Below are positions 32,350-41,236 of a DNA stretch of 64,000 nt, piece after piece; position 1 is the stretch's first letter, and each line of letters begins with the position of its first letter. Location: positions 1 to 64,000 of the forward strand of contig CAYUXI010000009.1 of assembly GCA_964448855.1 (NCBI GenBank), given 5' to 3'. The stretch is from QAMX01 sp964448855. GTDB lineage: Bacteria > Bacillota > Clostridia > Oscillospirales > QAMX01. A model generated the notes under the pieces. The model had not been told where the DNA came from. It saw only the letters and a list, made by a program, of their open reading frames with translations, and made no database searches. A program made the translations under genes and the position numbers.

Positions 32350-33945
32350 TTATTGCCGACGGTAATCCGGCAGAAGTTTCGGGGAGACGAGGTCGGTGTC
32401 GATGCCGGCTGCGGCGCGTTCCGCATCGAATGCGGCGATGTGTGCCAGCGTCAGCTTGCCGACCGTGACATCCTTCGACTGCGCGGCAGCGTGCTGACCG
32501 GCGCTCCGGCCAAACACGATCACGTCGAGCAGGGAGTTGCCCATCAGACGGTTGCGGCCATGGATGCCGCCAACGGCTTCACCGGCGACATAGAGGTTTT
32601 CCACGCCGGGCGTCATGCCGTCTGCGCGGATTTCCAGACCGCCGTTCTGATAGTGGAGCGTCGGATAGACGAGAATCGGCTCCTTGCGGATATCGATGCC
32701 GTAGCTGCCGAACATCCGCATCATGGCCGGGATGCGGCGCTCAATCGTGCCTTCGCCGCCGATCTGTTCGATCATCGGCGTATCCAGCCAGACGGCCTTG
32801 CCGTTGCCGGTGTCAATGCCCTTGTTGCGGTCGGAGCATTCGCGGATAATGGATGCTGCGGCGACGTCGCGGGTTTCCAGCGGGTGCATGAAGACCTCGC
32901 CGTCGCGGTTGATCAGCTTCGCGCCGAGCGAACGCACCTTTTCCGTGACGAGTGCGCCGAAAATCTGCTGCGGGAATGCCGCACCGGTCGGGTGGTACTG
33001 CAGCGTGTCGGCATAGAGCAGCTTGGCACCGGCGCGATAGCCGAGCACCAGACCGTCTGCGGTTGCGCCGTAGTGGTTGGAGGTCGGGAAGCCCTGATAA
33101 TGCATCCGGCCTGCGCCGCCCGTTGCAATGACGACGGTCTTTGCGCGGGCAACCATCAGCTCTTTCGTTTCCATATTCATGAGGACGGCACCGGCAGCGC
33201 GGCCGTTTTCGTCCAGAATCAGCTCAATGGCCGCCGTGAAATCCACCACCGGGATGCCGCGGTTCAGCACTTCATCGCGCAGGGTGCGCATGATTTCCGC
33301 GCCGGAATAGTCCTTGGCTGCGTGCATCCGCTTGCGCGAGGTGCCGCCGCCGTGCGTGGTGATCATGGTACCGTCCGGCGCTTTGTCGAATTCGACGCCC
33401 AGGTCGTTCAGCCACTGAATGGCGTCCGGTGCGTCGCAGACCAGCTTGGCCAGCAGCTCACGGCGTGCGGCAAAGTGGCCGCCACCAAACGCGTCTAGGA
33501 AGTGGATGGCCGGGGAGTCATTCGGCTTGTCAGCCGCCTGAATGCCGCCCTCTGCCATCATGGTGTTCGCGTCACCGATGCGGAGCTTCGTGACGATCAT
33601 GGCTTTGGCACCGGCTTCGTCGGCTTCAATCGCCGCTGAGGCACCGGCACCGCCGCCGCCGATGATCAGCACATCGACGTCGTAGCGGACATCGGACAGA
33701 TCAACATCCGACGCGCTGATGCGGCTGTGCGCCTGCAGGATGCTGCACAGCTCATGCGGGACGCTTTCGCCCCGGTTCGGGCCGATCTGCAACGTGGAAA
33801 ATTCACTTTTTTTGTAATCCGGGTGATAGGCCGCAAGCAGCGTTTCCTTTTCCTGCGCGGTCATGCGAGCCGGTTCACAGGCAATGTTTGCAGCGCGGGC
33901 AGCTTCTACTGCCCGAAGGGATTCCTGAAATTCGTTTGCATACAT
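32350..33945 (-). CDS. fumarate reductase/succinate dehydrogenase-type flavoprotein
   Basis: Predicted catalytic subunit reducing fumarate to succinate. FAD motif IIGGGGAGAS is at 95-103 after an unusual 90-residue N-terminal extension. Fumarate-reductase active-site residues are matched: His318 (QYHPTG), Arg359 (ETRDV), His431 (HYQNGG) and Arg466 (NRLMGNSLL). At the place of the His that binds FAD covalently in quinone-linked enzymes (SHT in E. coli FrdA) the sequence is ANT (Asn127), so FAD should be non-covalent. It follows the iron-sulfur subunit gene after 14 bases. Reduction of another enoate cannot be excluded, but fumarase in the operon favours fumarate. Confidence 0.88.
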   Translation of the reverse strand: MYANEFQESLRAVEAARAANIACEPARMTAQEKETLLAAYHPDYKKSEFSTLQIGPNRGESVPHELCSILQAHSRISASDVDLSDVRYDVDVLIIGGGGAGASAAIEADEAGAKAMIVTKLRIGDANTMMAEGGIQAADKPNDSPAIHFLDAFGGGHFAARRELLAKLVCDAPDAIQWLNDLGVEFDKAPDGTMITTHGGGTSRKRMHAAKDYSGAEIMRTLRDEVLNRGIPVVDFTAAIELILDENGRAAGAVLMNMETKELMVARAKTVVIATGGAGRMHYQGFPTSNHYGATADGLVLGYRAGAKLLYADTLQYHPTGAAFPQQIFGALVTEKVRSLGAKLINRDGEVFMHPLETRDVAAASIIRECSDRNKGIDTGNGKAVWLDTPMIEQIGGEGTIERRIPAMMRMFGSYGIDIRKEPILVYPTLHYQNGGLEIRADGMTPGVENLYVAGEAVGGIHGRNRLMGNSLLDVIVFGRSAGQHAAAQSKDVTVGKLTLAHIAAFDAERAAAGIDTDLVSPKLLPDYRRQ

Positions 33946-33959
33946 AAGTCAGTCCCGCC

Positions 33960-34637
33960 TCACTTTTCAATTTCCCGATTGTTGTACAGTTCCTTCAGCT
34001 CTTCAACCGGCTTGCCCATCAGCGCTTCGATCAGGTCGGTGAAGGTGCCGTCCTTGATTTCCTGCACGCGGTCGGCCAGGTGCTCGCTCTTCGGCGCCAG
34101 GTACTTGCCGTTCAGGCGGCGTGCCAGCATAGCAACCTGCGGATGGGAAATACCAGCCGGGCAACGGGAGGAGCAGACGCCGCACATGACGCAGTCGAAG
34201 GATTCCTCCGCGCATTTGTCAAATTCGCCGCGCTGTGCATAGGCAATGTATTGCATGACGTTCAGCGATTGCGTACAGCTCTTGGTGCAGGCGTTGCAGC
34301 CGACACAGGCGTAGATTTCCGGATACAGCTGCATCATGATCTGTTCCGTTGGCTTGATTTTGTTGATGTCATAGACCTGCTTGACCAGCGGGAAGAAGGG
34401 CAGCGTCGCGACATACATATTGTTTTCGACCTTGGTCTGGCAGGCCAGGCAGGTTTTCAGTTCCCGGTCACCCTGGATGCGGTAAATCGTTGCGCAGGCG
34501 CCGCAGAAGCCGTTCCGGCAGCCGCAGCCGCGAACCAGCTGGTATCCGGCATATTCCATGGCGCGCATGATCGTCAGATCGTCCGGTACGCTGTAGCGCT
34601 TGCCGAACAGATAAACGTTGACCATGTTTTCCATCAT
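33960..34637 (-). CDS. fumarate reductase-type iron-sulfur subunit, soluble variant
   Basis: A 225-residue SdhB/FrdB relative. The [2Fe-2S] ligands are in RGCGCRNGFCGAC plus CLAC (about 36-68); two C-x2-C-x2-C-x3-C sets follow (CVGCNACTKSC and CVMCGVCSSRCP). Quinone-linked SdhB has C-x5-C-x3-C at the third site to hold a [3Fe-4S] cluster next to the quinone; here a full [4Fe-4S] motif is present, arguing for a soluble partner instead of quinone. Start ATG 34637 is seven bases from AAAAAGGAG; an earlier in-frame start would place that SD inside the gene. It follows flxA after 78 bases. Confidence 0.87.
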   Translation of the reverse strand: MMENMVNVYLFGKRYSVPDDLTIMRAMEYAGYQLVRGCGCRNGFCGACATIYRIQGDRELKTCLACQTKVENNMYVATLPFFPLVKQVYDINKIKPTEQIMMQLYPEIYACVGCNACTKSCTQSLNVMQYIAYAQRGEFDKCAEESFDCVMCGVCSSRCPAGISHPQVAMLARRLNGKYLAPKSEHLADRVQEIKDGTFTDLIEALMGKPVEELKELYNNREIEK

Positions 34638-34660
34638 GCATACACTCCTTTTTGTATCCG

Positions 34661-34697
34661 GGAGCAGGCAGGCCAACAGTCGCAGCCGTGGCCTGCC
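34661..34697 (-). promoter_or_regulatory. intercistronic hairpin between flxA and the fumarate reductase genes
   Basis: GGCAGGCCA (34667-34675) pairs with TGGCCTGCC (34689-34697) over a 13-base loop, with further flanking G/C pairing possible. There is no T run on the minus strand, so it is more likely an mRNA-stability or processing element than a terminator. It occupies the largest gap in the operon. Confidence 0.55.
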
Positions 34698-34715
34698 CTT
34701 CCCGCAATGCAATCT

Positions 34716-35549
34716 TTAATATTCGTTCGGCAGTTCATCCAGCTCATCGCAGCGGAAAACCGGCCCGTCCTTGCAGACGTACTTGGAGCCGATGTTGCAG
34801 CGGCCGCATTTGCCGATGCCGCACTTCATGCGGAGCTCCATCGTGGTATAGACCTGTGTCTTGTCGAAGCCCAGCTCCTGCAGACCGGCCAGCGTGAACT
34901 TGATCATGATCGGCGGGCCGCAGAGCACTGCGATTTTATCGGTCGGGAACTGGAGTTCCTTGACGTAGTTCGGAACGAAGCCGACGTGGCCGTCCCATTC
35001 CGGCTGCTCGCGGTCAATGGTCAGGTGGACGGTGACGCCCGTATCCTGTGTCCATTCTTCGACAATTTCGCGGTAATCGACGAGATCCTGCATACTGCGG
35101 GAGCCGTAGACGATGTCGATTTTGCCGTAACGGTCGCGGTAATGGCGGCAGTAGTTGATGACGGAGCGCAGCGGCGCCAGGCCGATACCACCTGCGATAA
35201 AGAGCAGGTCATGACCGGCAAATGCCGTATCCACCGGGAAGCCGTTGCCGTAGGGGCCACGGATGGTAATCTGCTGGCCGACCTCCATCGAGTGGAGCCA
35301 TTCGGTCACGCAGCCGCATTTTTTGATGGAAAACTCCATGAATTCCGTATTCGTGGGCGAGGACGTGATGGAGAACATGGCCTCACCGACGCCCGGCATG
35401 GAGAGCATGGCGCACTGGCCAGGCTTGTGTTCAAACGCCTTTTTGCCGTCCGGCGTGACCACGCGGAAGGTTTTGACATCCGGTGTATCAATACGGATGT
35501 CCGTTACCACGCCGATGGCCGGCATCAACGGTTCTTTCATCTCAGGCAT
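34716..35549 (-). CDS. flxA: FlxA-like FAD/NAD-binding oxidoreductase
   Basis: A 277-residue ferredoxin-NADP-reductase-fold protein with a C-terminal [2Fe-2S] site, as in FlxA, hydrogenase gamma subunits and PyrK. FAD contacts are in MFSITSSP (about 58-65), the NAD pocket in AGGIGLAPLRSV (about 118-129), and the cluster Cys in CGIGKCGRCN plus a distal Cys (about 242-260). It should take electrons from NADH for the Flx-Hdr complex. ATG overlaps the flxB end by eight bases; GGGAGG lies nine bases upstream. PyrK is excluded by context (no pyrD). Confidence 0.87.
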   Translation of the reverse strand: MPEMKEPLMPAIGVVTDIRIDTPDVKTFRVVTPDGKKAFEHKPGQCAMLSMPGVGEAMFSITSSPTNTEFMEFSIKKCGCVTEWLHSMEVGQQITIRGPYGNGFPVDTAFAGHDLLFIAGGIGLAPLRSVINYCRHYRDRYGKIDIVYGSRSMQDLVDYREIVEEWTQDTGVTVHLTIDREQPEWDGHVGFVPNYVKELQFPTDKIAVLCGPPIMIKFTLAGLQELGFDKTQVYTTMELRMKCGIGKCGRCNIGSKYVCKDGPVFRCDELDELPNEY

Positions 35550-36567
35550 TTTCGCGACCTCCCAGTGTTTTCATGACCTTGACGATGTTCATTTGGATGG
35601 GGCACTTTGCCACGCAGCGGCCGCAGCCGACGCAGGAAAAGACGCCATCGTTGTTGGTCGGATAATAGACCAGCTTGTGCATAAAGCGCTGACGGAAGCG
35701 TTCCAGCTGCGTCAGACGCGGCTGGCCGGCAGACATCTTTGTAAATTCGGAATACATACAGGAATCCCAGCAGCGGAAGCGGCGGATGCCGTGTCCGGTG
35801 TTGAAATCCTGAATATCGTAGCACTGGCAGGTCGGGCAGACAAACGTGCAGGTGCCGCAGCCGAGGCACGTTTCGGACAGCTCCTTCCACTCCGGTGCAT
35901 TGAAGAAGGCGGACGTTTTACCGTCGCCGAAGGCGTCGGCCTTCAGGTCAGCCAGCGGCAAACGCGCAAGGCGCTCAGCAATCTGCTGCTTCTGCTCGTC
36001 AACGGCCGTCTCTTCGCCCGGCTCCGTGACGGCTTCCAGCGCTTTCAGCGCCGCTTCGCCCTTCTCTGTCTGCGCCTTCAGATACAGCGTATCCTCGGTT
36101 TTCCAGCAGGCGACATCCCCGGCCGGGTTGGCCGCGTCGATGCCGAACGTGCCGCAGAAGCAGGTTTCTGCCGGTCTGGTGCAGGCCAGCGAGAAGATCA
36201 CAGCGTGTTCGCGGCGGTTCTGATAATACGAATCGACCGGATCCGCCAGGAAGACGCGATCAAGAATGTCAAAGCTCTTCACATCGCAGGCGCGGACGCC
36301 GAACAGGACAAAATCCTCACATTCGTCACGCGTGTCCACGATATCCAGCTGCTTGCCTTCGACCTTGAAGTCCATCAGGTTTTCCGTCTGCGGGAAAAAG
36401 AAATCCTTGGCGCTGCGCACCGTATTCAGAGCGTCCGACCAGGTCTTTCCGCTTTCCCAGCGCTCATACTTCGCACCGGCCTTTGTGTCCACCGGCAGAT
36501 ACAGCGCGGCGTTCTCCGCAATCGCTGCAAAGAGCGCGTCCAGTTTGTTCAACGCAATTTTACGCAT
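35542..36567 (-). CDS. flxB: FlxB-like iron-sulfur subunit
   Basis: A 341-residue protein with an FrhB/HydB-like N-terminal domain (CRVC-type contacts at GVRACDVKSFDI) and two C-terminal [4Fe-4S] motifs, CLGCGTCTFVCP followed by CQC, and CVGCGRCVAKCP. It should relay electrons between FlxA and the other subunits. The longer frame up to 36681 overlaps flxC; ATG 36567 has GGGAGG seven bases upstream and leaves an eight-base overlap with flxC, so it is preferred. Assignment as FlxB versus FlxC rests on gene order. Confidence 0.82.
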   Translation of the reverse strand: MRKIALNKLDALFAAIAENAALYLPVDTKAGAKYERWESGKTWSDALNTVRSAKDFFFPQTENLMDFKVEGKQLDIVDTRDECEDFVLFGVRACDVKSFDILDRVFLADPVDSYYQNRREHAVIFSLACTRPAETCFCGTFGIDAANPAGDVACWKTEDTLYLKAQTEKGEAALKALEAVTEPGEETAVDEQKQQIAERLARLPLADLKADAFGDGKTSAFFNAPEWKELSETCLGCGTCTFVCPTCQCYDIQDFNTGHGIRRFRCWDSCMYSEFTKMSAGQPRLTQLERFRQRFMHKLVYYPTNNDGVFSCVGCGRCVAKCPIQMNIVKVMKTLGGRENA

Positions 36568-37549
36568 GTCCGTGCCTCCCTGCCGCTTCGCCCGGTTCGA
36601 TATCGTCTGTCTGATAGTTGACAATCGGTGCCCGGCTGCCAACGGTTTCACCCGCCTGATACTCGCCGTAGAACCGGTCAATATCGTGGATGAACTTCCG
36701 GTTCAGCAGATGCAGCGGGATGTGCTGCGGGCAGACGCGGGAGCATTCGCCGCAGTCGGTGCAGCGACCGGCGACGTGGAACGCCCGGATGACATGGAAC
36801 AGCTTTTCCTCGAACGAGTTGGCCGCCGCCTTATTGGCCGCGCCGGAGTTCGGGTTGTCAAAGACACATTTTTCGCAGGTGCAGGCCGGGCAGACATCGC
36901 GGCACGCGTTGCAGCGGATGCAGCGGGACAGCTCGTTCTGCCAGAAGGCGAACCGTTCATCGGCGGTCATCTGTTCCAGTGCTTCGACCTCGTCAAAGCG
37001 GCCGGAATCGAGCGTTTCGCCGTCTTCGCCCAGCAGCTCGTCATAAGCGACGTGTTTTTTCGATTTGCAGTGTGTGCAGCGATCCGGCAGCAGCTCGGCG
37101 CGGTCAAAGGTCTGTTCGCCGTCATACAGCGTTTCGACAACGACCCGATCCCCGTCCTCACGGATGGCGGCAATGCCGTCCACGCGTTCGCGGATGCGGC
37201 TGACATCGAGCATCCCGTCGCACGGGACGCCGACCACATAGACCTTTTCGCGGTCAAAACGGTGCTCCGTCAGCAGCTGGTTAAAGCTGTAGGTATCGCA
37301 CGGCTTGAGAAATACCAGAACCTTGCCGTCACCCTTGGCGGTTTCGCGGATCAGGTATTTGGAAAAATTCGCGCCGCAGAAATCGTTCCAGAGGAAGTCC
37401 TTCTCCAGAGCTTCCACGGAGGTGAACAGGGCGGGCGTCACATCATATGCAAATTCGCCGCGTTTCCAGCCCAGAACACGATCCACGGTACCGGCGGCCA
37501 GCAGGCTTCCGGCTTTGTCGATCAGCGCGTCTCGTCCGATTGTTTGCAT
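36560..37549 (-). CDS. flxC: FlxC-like iron-sulfur subunit
   Basis: A 329-residue protein with a domain like the beta subunit of F420-reducing hydrogenase (VGVPCDGMLDVSRIRE about 107-122) and several Cys clusters: CTHCKSK, CIRCNACRDVCPACTCEKC and CTDCGECSRVCP. It fits the second Fe-S subunit of FlxABCD. GGAGG stands seven bases before the ATG, which lies inside the 3' end of the MvhD-like gene (28-base overlap), so the Flx genes are tightly coupled. Confidence 0.82.
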   Translation of the reverse strand: MQTIGRDALIDKAGSLLAAGTVDRVLGWKRGEFAYDVTPALFTSVEALEKDFLWNDFCGANFSKYLIRETAKGDGKVLVFLKPCDTYSFNQLLTEHRFDREKVYVVGVPCDGMLDVSRIRERVDGIAAIREDGDRVVVETLYDGEQTFDRAELLPDRCTHCKSKKHVAYDELLGEDGETLDSGRFDEVEALEQMTADERFAFWQNELSRCIRCNACRDVCPACTCEKCVFDNPNSGAANKAAANSFEEKLFHVIRAFHVAGRCTDCGECSRVCPQHIPLHLLNRKFIHDIDRFYGEYQAGETVGSRAPIVNYQTDDIEPGEAAGRHGHA

Positions 37550-37983
37550 CGTAAATCCTCCAATCTCCTGTTTTCTCCGAGTGCCGCAACGGTTGCGGCG
37601 AAATCATTCATCGTGGCGGCAAACTTGGCACCTTCCGCCGCGGACACCCATTCAACACGGGTGCGCTCCCGCTCAATGCCGAGGTAGTCGAGCATGGAGA
37701 AGAGCAGCGCCATACGGCGGCGGGTATAGTAGTTGCCGGAGGTGTAATGACAGTCACCCGGATGGCAGCCGCAGAGAATGACGCCGTCCGCGCCGCGCTG
37801 GAAGGCGCGGAGAACAAACAGCGGATTCACCCGGCAGGAACAGGGTACGCGGATGATCTTGACATCCGCCGGATAGCTCAACCGGTTGTTCCCGGCGAGA
37901 TCGGCGCCCGCATACGAGCACCAGTTGCAGCAAAATGCCACAATCAGCGGTTTATATCCTTTTTCTTGTGTTTCTACTTGCAT
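37522..37983 (-). CDS. flxD: MvhD/FlxD-like [2Fe-2S] linker protein
   Basis: A 153-residue MvhD-family protein, which in methanogens links hydrogenase to HdrA. The conserved Cys set is complete: FCCNWCSYAGAD (about 18-29), VPCSCRVNPLFVLRAFQRGA (about 47-66) and CGCHPGDCHYTSGN (about 71-84). It lies directly between hdrA (10-base overlap) and flxC (28-base overlap), the expected place for a protein joining the two halves of an Flx-Hdr complex. Confidence 0.92.
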   Translation of the reverse strand: MQVETQEKGYKPLIVAFCCNWCSYAGADLAGNNRLSYPADVKIIRVPCSCRVNPLFVLRAFQRGADGVILCGCHPGDCHYTSGNYYTRRRMALLFSMLDYLGIERERTRVEWVSAAEGAKFAATMNDFAATVAALGENRRLEDLRCKQSDETR

Positions 37984-39968
37984 ATTGCGTCAACCTCCGC
38001 CATGATTTGCCGCGTCAGGAATCCGCGCAGATCCATTGCACCGGACATACACGCCACGGTGCAGGCACCGCAGCCCTGACAGACAGCCTCGTTGACAACC
38101 GCGACACGACGGCGCTTGGTTGTCCGGTCAGGCATTCTGAAATCCTTTTCCTCATAGGTGATGGCGCCGTACGGGCAGACGTTCGCACAGGTCGAACAGC
38201 CGTTGCACATCATTTCGTCCGAATGCGCCACGCAGGCGTTTCCGGTCAGCTTGTCTTTCGCGAGGAGGCCGATGACCTTGGATGCGGCCGCACCGGCCTG
38301 TGCGACGGTTTCCGGAATGTCCTTCGGGCCCTGGCAGGTACCGGAGAGGAAGACACCGGCCGTCGGGCTTTCCACCGGGCGCAGCTTCGGATGCGCTTCC
38401 GTGAAGAAGTCGTTGGTGTCCATGCTGGCCGTCAGCATGGTGGCCAGCGGGCGCGCCGATGCATCCGGCTCGATGGCGGCGGCCAGAACGACCAGATCCG
38501 CGTCGATGTGTACCTGTTTGCCGTAGATCAGATCGGAGCCCTGCACCTTGAGCTTTTTGCCCTCCGGCGAGACCTTGCCGACCATACCCTTGATATAGTG
38601 GACGCCGTATTCCTCCACGGCGCGGCGATAGAATTCGTCAAAGTTCTTACCCGGCGTACGGACGTCGATGTAGAAGACGTAGACCTCCGTATCCGGATAT
38701 TTGTCGCGGATGAGCATCGCGTGCTTGGCGGTGTACATACAGCAGATCTTGGAGCAGTATTCCTTGCCCTTGTCTGCACAGGCCGCGCAGCGGGAGCCGA
38801 CGCACTGCACAAACACGATGGTGTGCGGGTGCTCACGGTCAGACGGGCGCAGCAGCGTACCGCCGGTCGGGCCTGCGGCGTTCATCAGGCGCTCCAGCTC
38901 CAGCGACGTGATGACGTCCTTGGACTGGGCGTAGGCGTATTCGTCAAACGGCTCCATGGAGATCGGGTTGAACCCGGTCGCCACGACGATGGCACCGTAT
39001 TTTTCCTCGAGCAGCTCATCCTTGGCCTGGTAATCGATGGCACCGGCCGAGCAGACCTTGGAGCAGACGCCGCACTTGCCGGTTTTCAGCATCATGCAGT
39101 GTGCCGGGTCGATGGTTGCAACCTTCGGAACGGCCTGCGCAAACGGGATGTAGATGGCGCGGCGCTGATCCATGCCGAGGTTGAATTCATTCGGGATGTT
39201 TTTCTGCGGACATTTTTCCGTGCAGAGGCCGCAGCCGGTGCAGACGTCTTCCTTGACGTAGCGCGCACGGCGCTTGATGGTCACGTCGAAATTGCCGACG
39301 AAGCCCTTGACCGCAGTGACCTCCGAATAGGAGAAAATCCGGATTTTGTCGTTCTGCGCGACATCCACCATTTTCGGCGTCAGAATACACGCAGCGCAGT
39401 CGAGCGTCGGGAAGGTCTTGTCGAGCTGCGCCATTTTACCGCCGATGGTCGGCTTGGTTTCCACGATATCGACCGGGAAGCCGGCATCTGCAATATCCAG
39501 AGCGGTCTGGATCCCGGCGATCCCGCCGCCGATGACCAGCGCACGCTTGGTGACCGGGCTCTCGCCGGGGGTCAGCGGTGTGTTCAGATGCACCTTGGCG
39601 ACAGCGGCACGCGCCAGCACAATGGCCTTTTCCGTACCGGTCAGCTGATCCTTATGCACCCAGGAGCACTGCTCGCGGATGTTGGCGATTTCCACCATGA
39701 AGGGGTTCAGACCGGCAGACGCCGCCGTCTTGCGGAAGGTCGCCTCGTGCATCCGTGGGGAGCAGGAGCAGACGACAATTCCGGTCAGGTGATGCTCGGC
39801 AATGGCGTCCTTGATCATGTTCTGACCGGCCTGCGAGCACATATATTGATAGTCCGTGGAGAAAACAACACCCGTCTCATGCGAGAGCGCTTCAGCAACG
39901 GCTTTCACGTCGATCGTCCCTGCAATGTTGGTACCGCAGTGACAGACAAAAACTCCGATTCTTTGCAT
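37974..39968 (-). CDS. hdrA: HdrA-type bifurcating flavoprotein
   Basis: HdrA holds the FAD at which electrons are bifurcated in heterodisulfide-reductase complexes. This 664-residue protein has the N-terminal Cys motif CHCGTN, the FAD motif VIGGGIAGIQTALDIADAG (about 145-163), the HdrA-specific TLDCAACILTPKM, and four ferredoxin-type clusters (CTGCGLCTEKCP; CGVCSKVC; CNGCSTCANVCP; CQGCGACTVAC). All expected Cys are present, so bifurcation competence is plausible. No selenocysteine codon is evident. It follows hdrC after 18 bases, with flxD overlapping its end. Confidence 0.93.
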   Translation of the reverse strand: MQRIGVFVCHCGTNIAGTIDVKAVAEALSHETGVVFSTDYQYMCSQAGQNMIKDAIAEHHLTGIVVCSCSPRMHEATFRKTAASAGLNPFMVEIANIREQCSWVHKDQLTGTEKAIVLARAAVAKVHLNTPLTPGESPVTKRALVIGGGIAGIQTALDIADAGFPVDIVETKPTIGGKMAQLDKTFPTLDCAACILTPKMVDVAQNDKIRIFSYSEVTAVKGFVGNFDVTIKRRARYVKEDVCTGCGLCTEKCPQKNIPNEFNLGMDQRRAIYIPFAQAVPKVATIDPAHCMMLKTGKCGVCSKVCSAGAIDYQAKDELLEEKYGAIVVATGFNPISMEPFDEYAYAQSKDVITSLELERLMNAAGPTGGTLLRPSDREHPHTIVFVQCVGSRCAACADKGKEYCSKICCMYTAKHAMLIRDKYPDTEVYVFYIDVRTPGKNFDEFYRRAVEEYGVHYIKGMVGKVSPEGKKLKVQGSDLIYGKQVHIDADLVVLAAAIEPDASARPLATMLTASMDTNDFFTEAHPKLRPVESPTAGVFLSGTCQGPKDIPETVAQAGAAASKVIGLLAKDKLTGNACVAHSDEMMCNGCSTCANVCPYGAITYEEKDFRMPDRTTKRRRVAVVNEAVCQGCGACTVACMSGAMDLRGFLTRQIMAEVDAICK

Positions 39969-39986
39969 GGTTTTGCTTCTCCTTTC

Positions 39987-40385
39987 TTATTTCGAATATT
40001 TCCGCATGGCGCTGACGACCGCCTGCTGCGGCAGATCGGGGTCGGCTTCCGCAAAAGCCGGCAGATCATTCGCCGTCAGGTGGTTGGCACCCTTCTGGCG
40101 GATCACACTGAGGCGAACCGCTTCCACCAGCTTCGCCGGTTCGACGCCGCGGGGGCAGCGATCCACACAGGCAAAGCAGGACAGGCATTGATAAATTGAT
40201 TTCGACTGCATCAGCGCTTCAATGTCACCGGTTTCCACCAGGTACACAAACTGATGCGGATGATATTCCATTTCGTCATAGGCAGGGCACGTTCCGGAGC
40301 ATTTGCCGCAGCGCATACATTTGCGCGGGTTGACGCCGCTCATTTCCAGGATTTGCTCTTTCAGACGATCAGATTGTCTTTCCAT
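39987..40385 (-). CDS. hdrC: HdrC-type iron-sulfur protein
   Basis: A 132-residue protein with two C-x2-C-x2-C-x3-C-P motifs, CMRCGKCSGTCPAY (about 23-36) and CLSCFACVDRCPRG (about 67-80), the arrangement of HdrC, which passes electrons from HdrA to HdrB. It is somewhat shorter than methanogen HdrC. It lies 21 bases after hdrB and 18 before hdrA. Confidence 0.9.
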   Translation of the reverse strand: MERQSDRLKEQILEMSGVNPRKCMRCGKCSGTCPAYDEMEYHPHQFVYLVETGDIEALMQSKSIYQCLSCFACVDRCPRGVEPAKLVEAVRLSVIRQKGANHLTANDLPAFAEADPDLPQQAVVSAMRKYSK

Positions 40386-40406
40386 GCACGATCCTCACTC
40401 ATATCC

Positions 40407-41201
40407 TCAGATTTCCAGACCGAGTGCTTCGGCAAGCAGCTCGGTAAAATAGACGACAGGCACAGGGCTGCCGTTTTTCACCAGGTTATAGCTGCACAGC
40501 GGGCACGCCGTCACAATGCGCTCGGCCCCGTGTGCCGCCGCGCTCTCGCTGACGGCGCGGCTCTTCTTTTCCGCCGATTCCGCATTCTCCAGCGCGACAT
40601 ATCCGCCGCAGCATTCGTTTCTCATGGGGGAAATCACCGGTTCTGCGCCGAGCGCCCGGATGAAATCCTCGAGAATCTGCGGATTTTCCACATTGTCAAA
40701 CTGCATCACCTTGCCGGGGCGCAGCAGCATACAGCCGTAATAGCCGGCGATCTTCTGCCCGGTCAGCGGGTGCTTGACCGCCTGACGCAGCTTGTCAAAG
40801 CCGATGACGTCGCGCAGCAGCTCCAGATAGTGATACACCTGGGTTTCACCGGCATACGGTGCAGCGCCGGTGTGATCCTGCGCCAGGTAGCGGTTGACCT
40901 TTCCGGCGAATTCCGCGTCCGTCTGCATGGCGTGATTCGTCTGCTTGATGACGTTATGGCAGGCGGAGCAAACCGTGACAAGCGGCTGACCGGCATCCCG
41001 CGCCGCAATCAGCGCACGAACGCTGGACAGCTTGGATGCGATTTCATCCTTCGCGCTGACGAATACGCCGCCGCAGCACTGCCAGTTTTCCGGTTCGCAC
41101 ATTTCGACGCCGAGGGCTTCCGCCGCTGCACGGGCGCAGCGATCGAGCGTTTTGGCCTTGGTGCGGAGTGTGCAGCCCGGAAAATAAGAGACTTTCATCA
41201 T
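40407..41201 (-). CDS. hdrB: HdrB-type CCG-domain reductase subunit
   Basis: A 264-residue protein with two complete CCG domains: CT (about 10), NWQCCGGVFV (about 40-49) and CSACHNV (about 78-84) for the first; YYGCMLL, NECCGGYVA and CPLCSYN for the second. In methanogen HdrB these bind two noncubane [4Fe-4S] clusters that reduce CoM-S-S-CoB. Clostridia lack those cofactors, so the acceptor here is another disulfide or a protein partner. It is the first Hdr gene, 35 bases after fumC. Confidence 0.92.
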   Translation of the reverse strand: MMKVSYFPGCTLRTKAKTLDRCARAAAEALGVEMCEPENWQCCGGVFVSAKDEIASKLSSVRALIAARDAGQPLVTVCSACHNVIKQTNHAMQTDAEFAGKVNRYLAQDHTGAAPYAGETQVYHYLELLRDVIGFDKLRQAVKHPLTGQKIAGYYGCMLLRPGKVMQFDNVENPQILEDFIRALGAEPVISPMRNECCGGYVALENAESAEKKSRAVSESAAAHGAERIVTACPLCSYNLVKNGSPVPVVYFTELLAEALGLEI

Positions 41202-41236
41202 AGATGACCTAACCCCTTTCTTGCGGTTTCGCCCGG

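Noticed and set aside
37935..40199. Plus-strand open frame of 754 codons
   Set aside because: Antisense to hdrA and flxD, which carry complete Cys motifs. Composition is that of a shadow frame.
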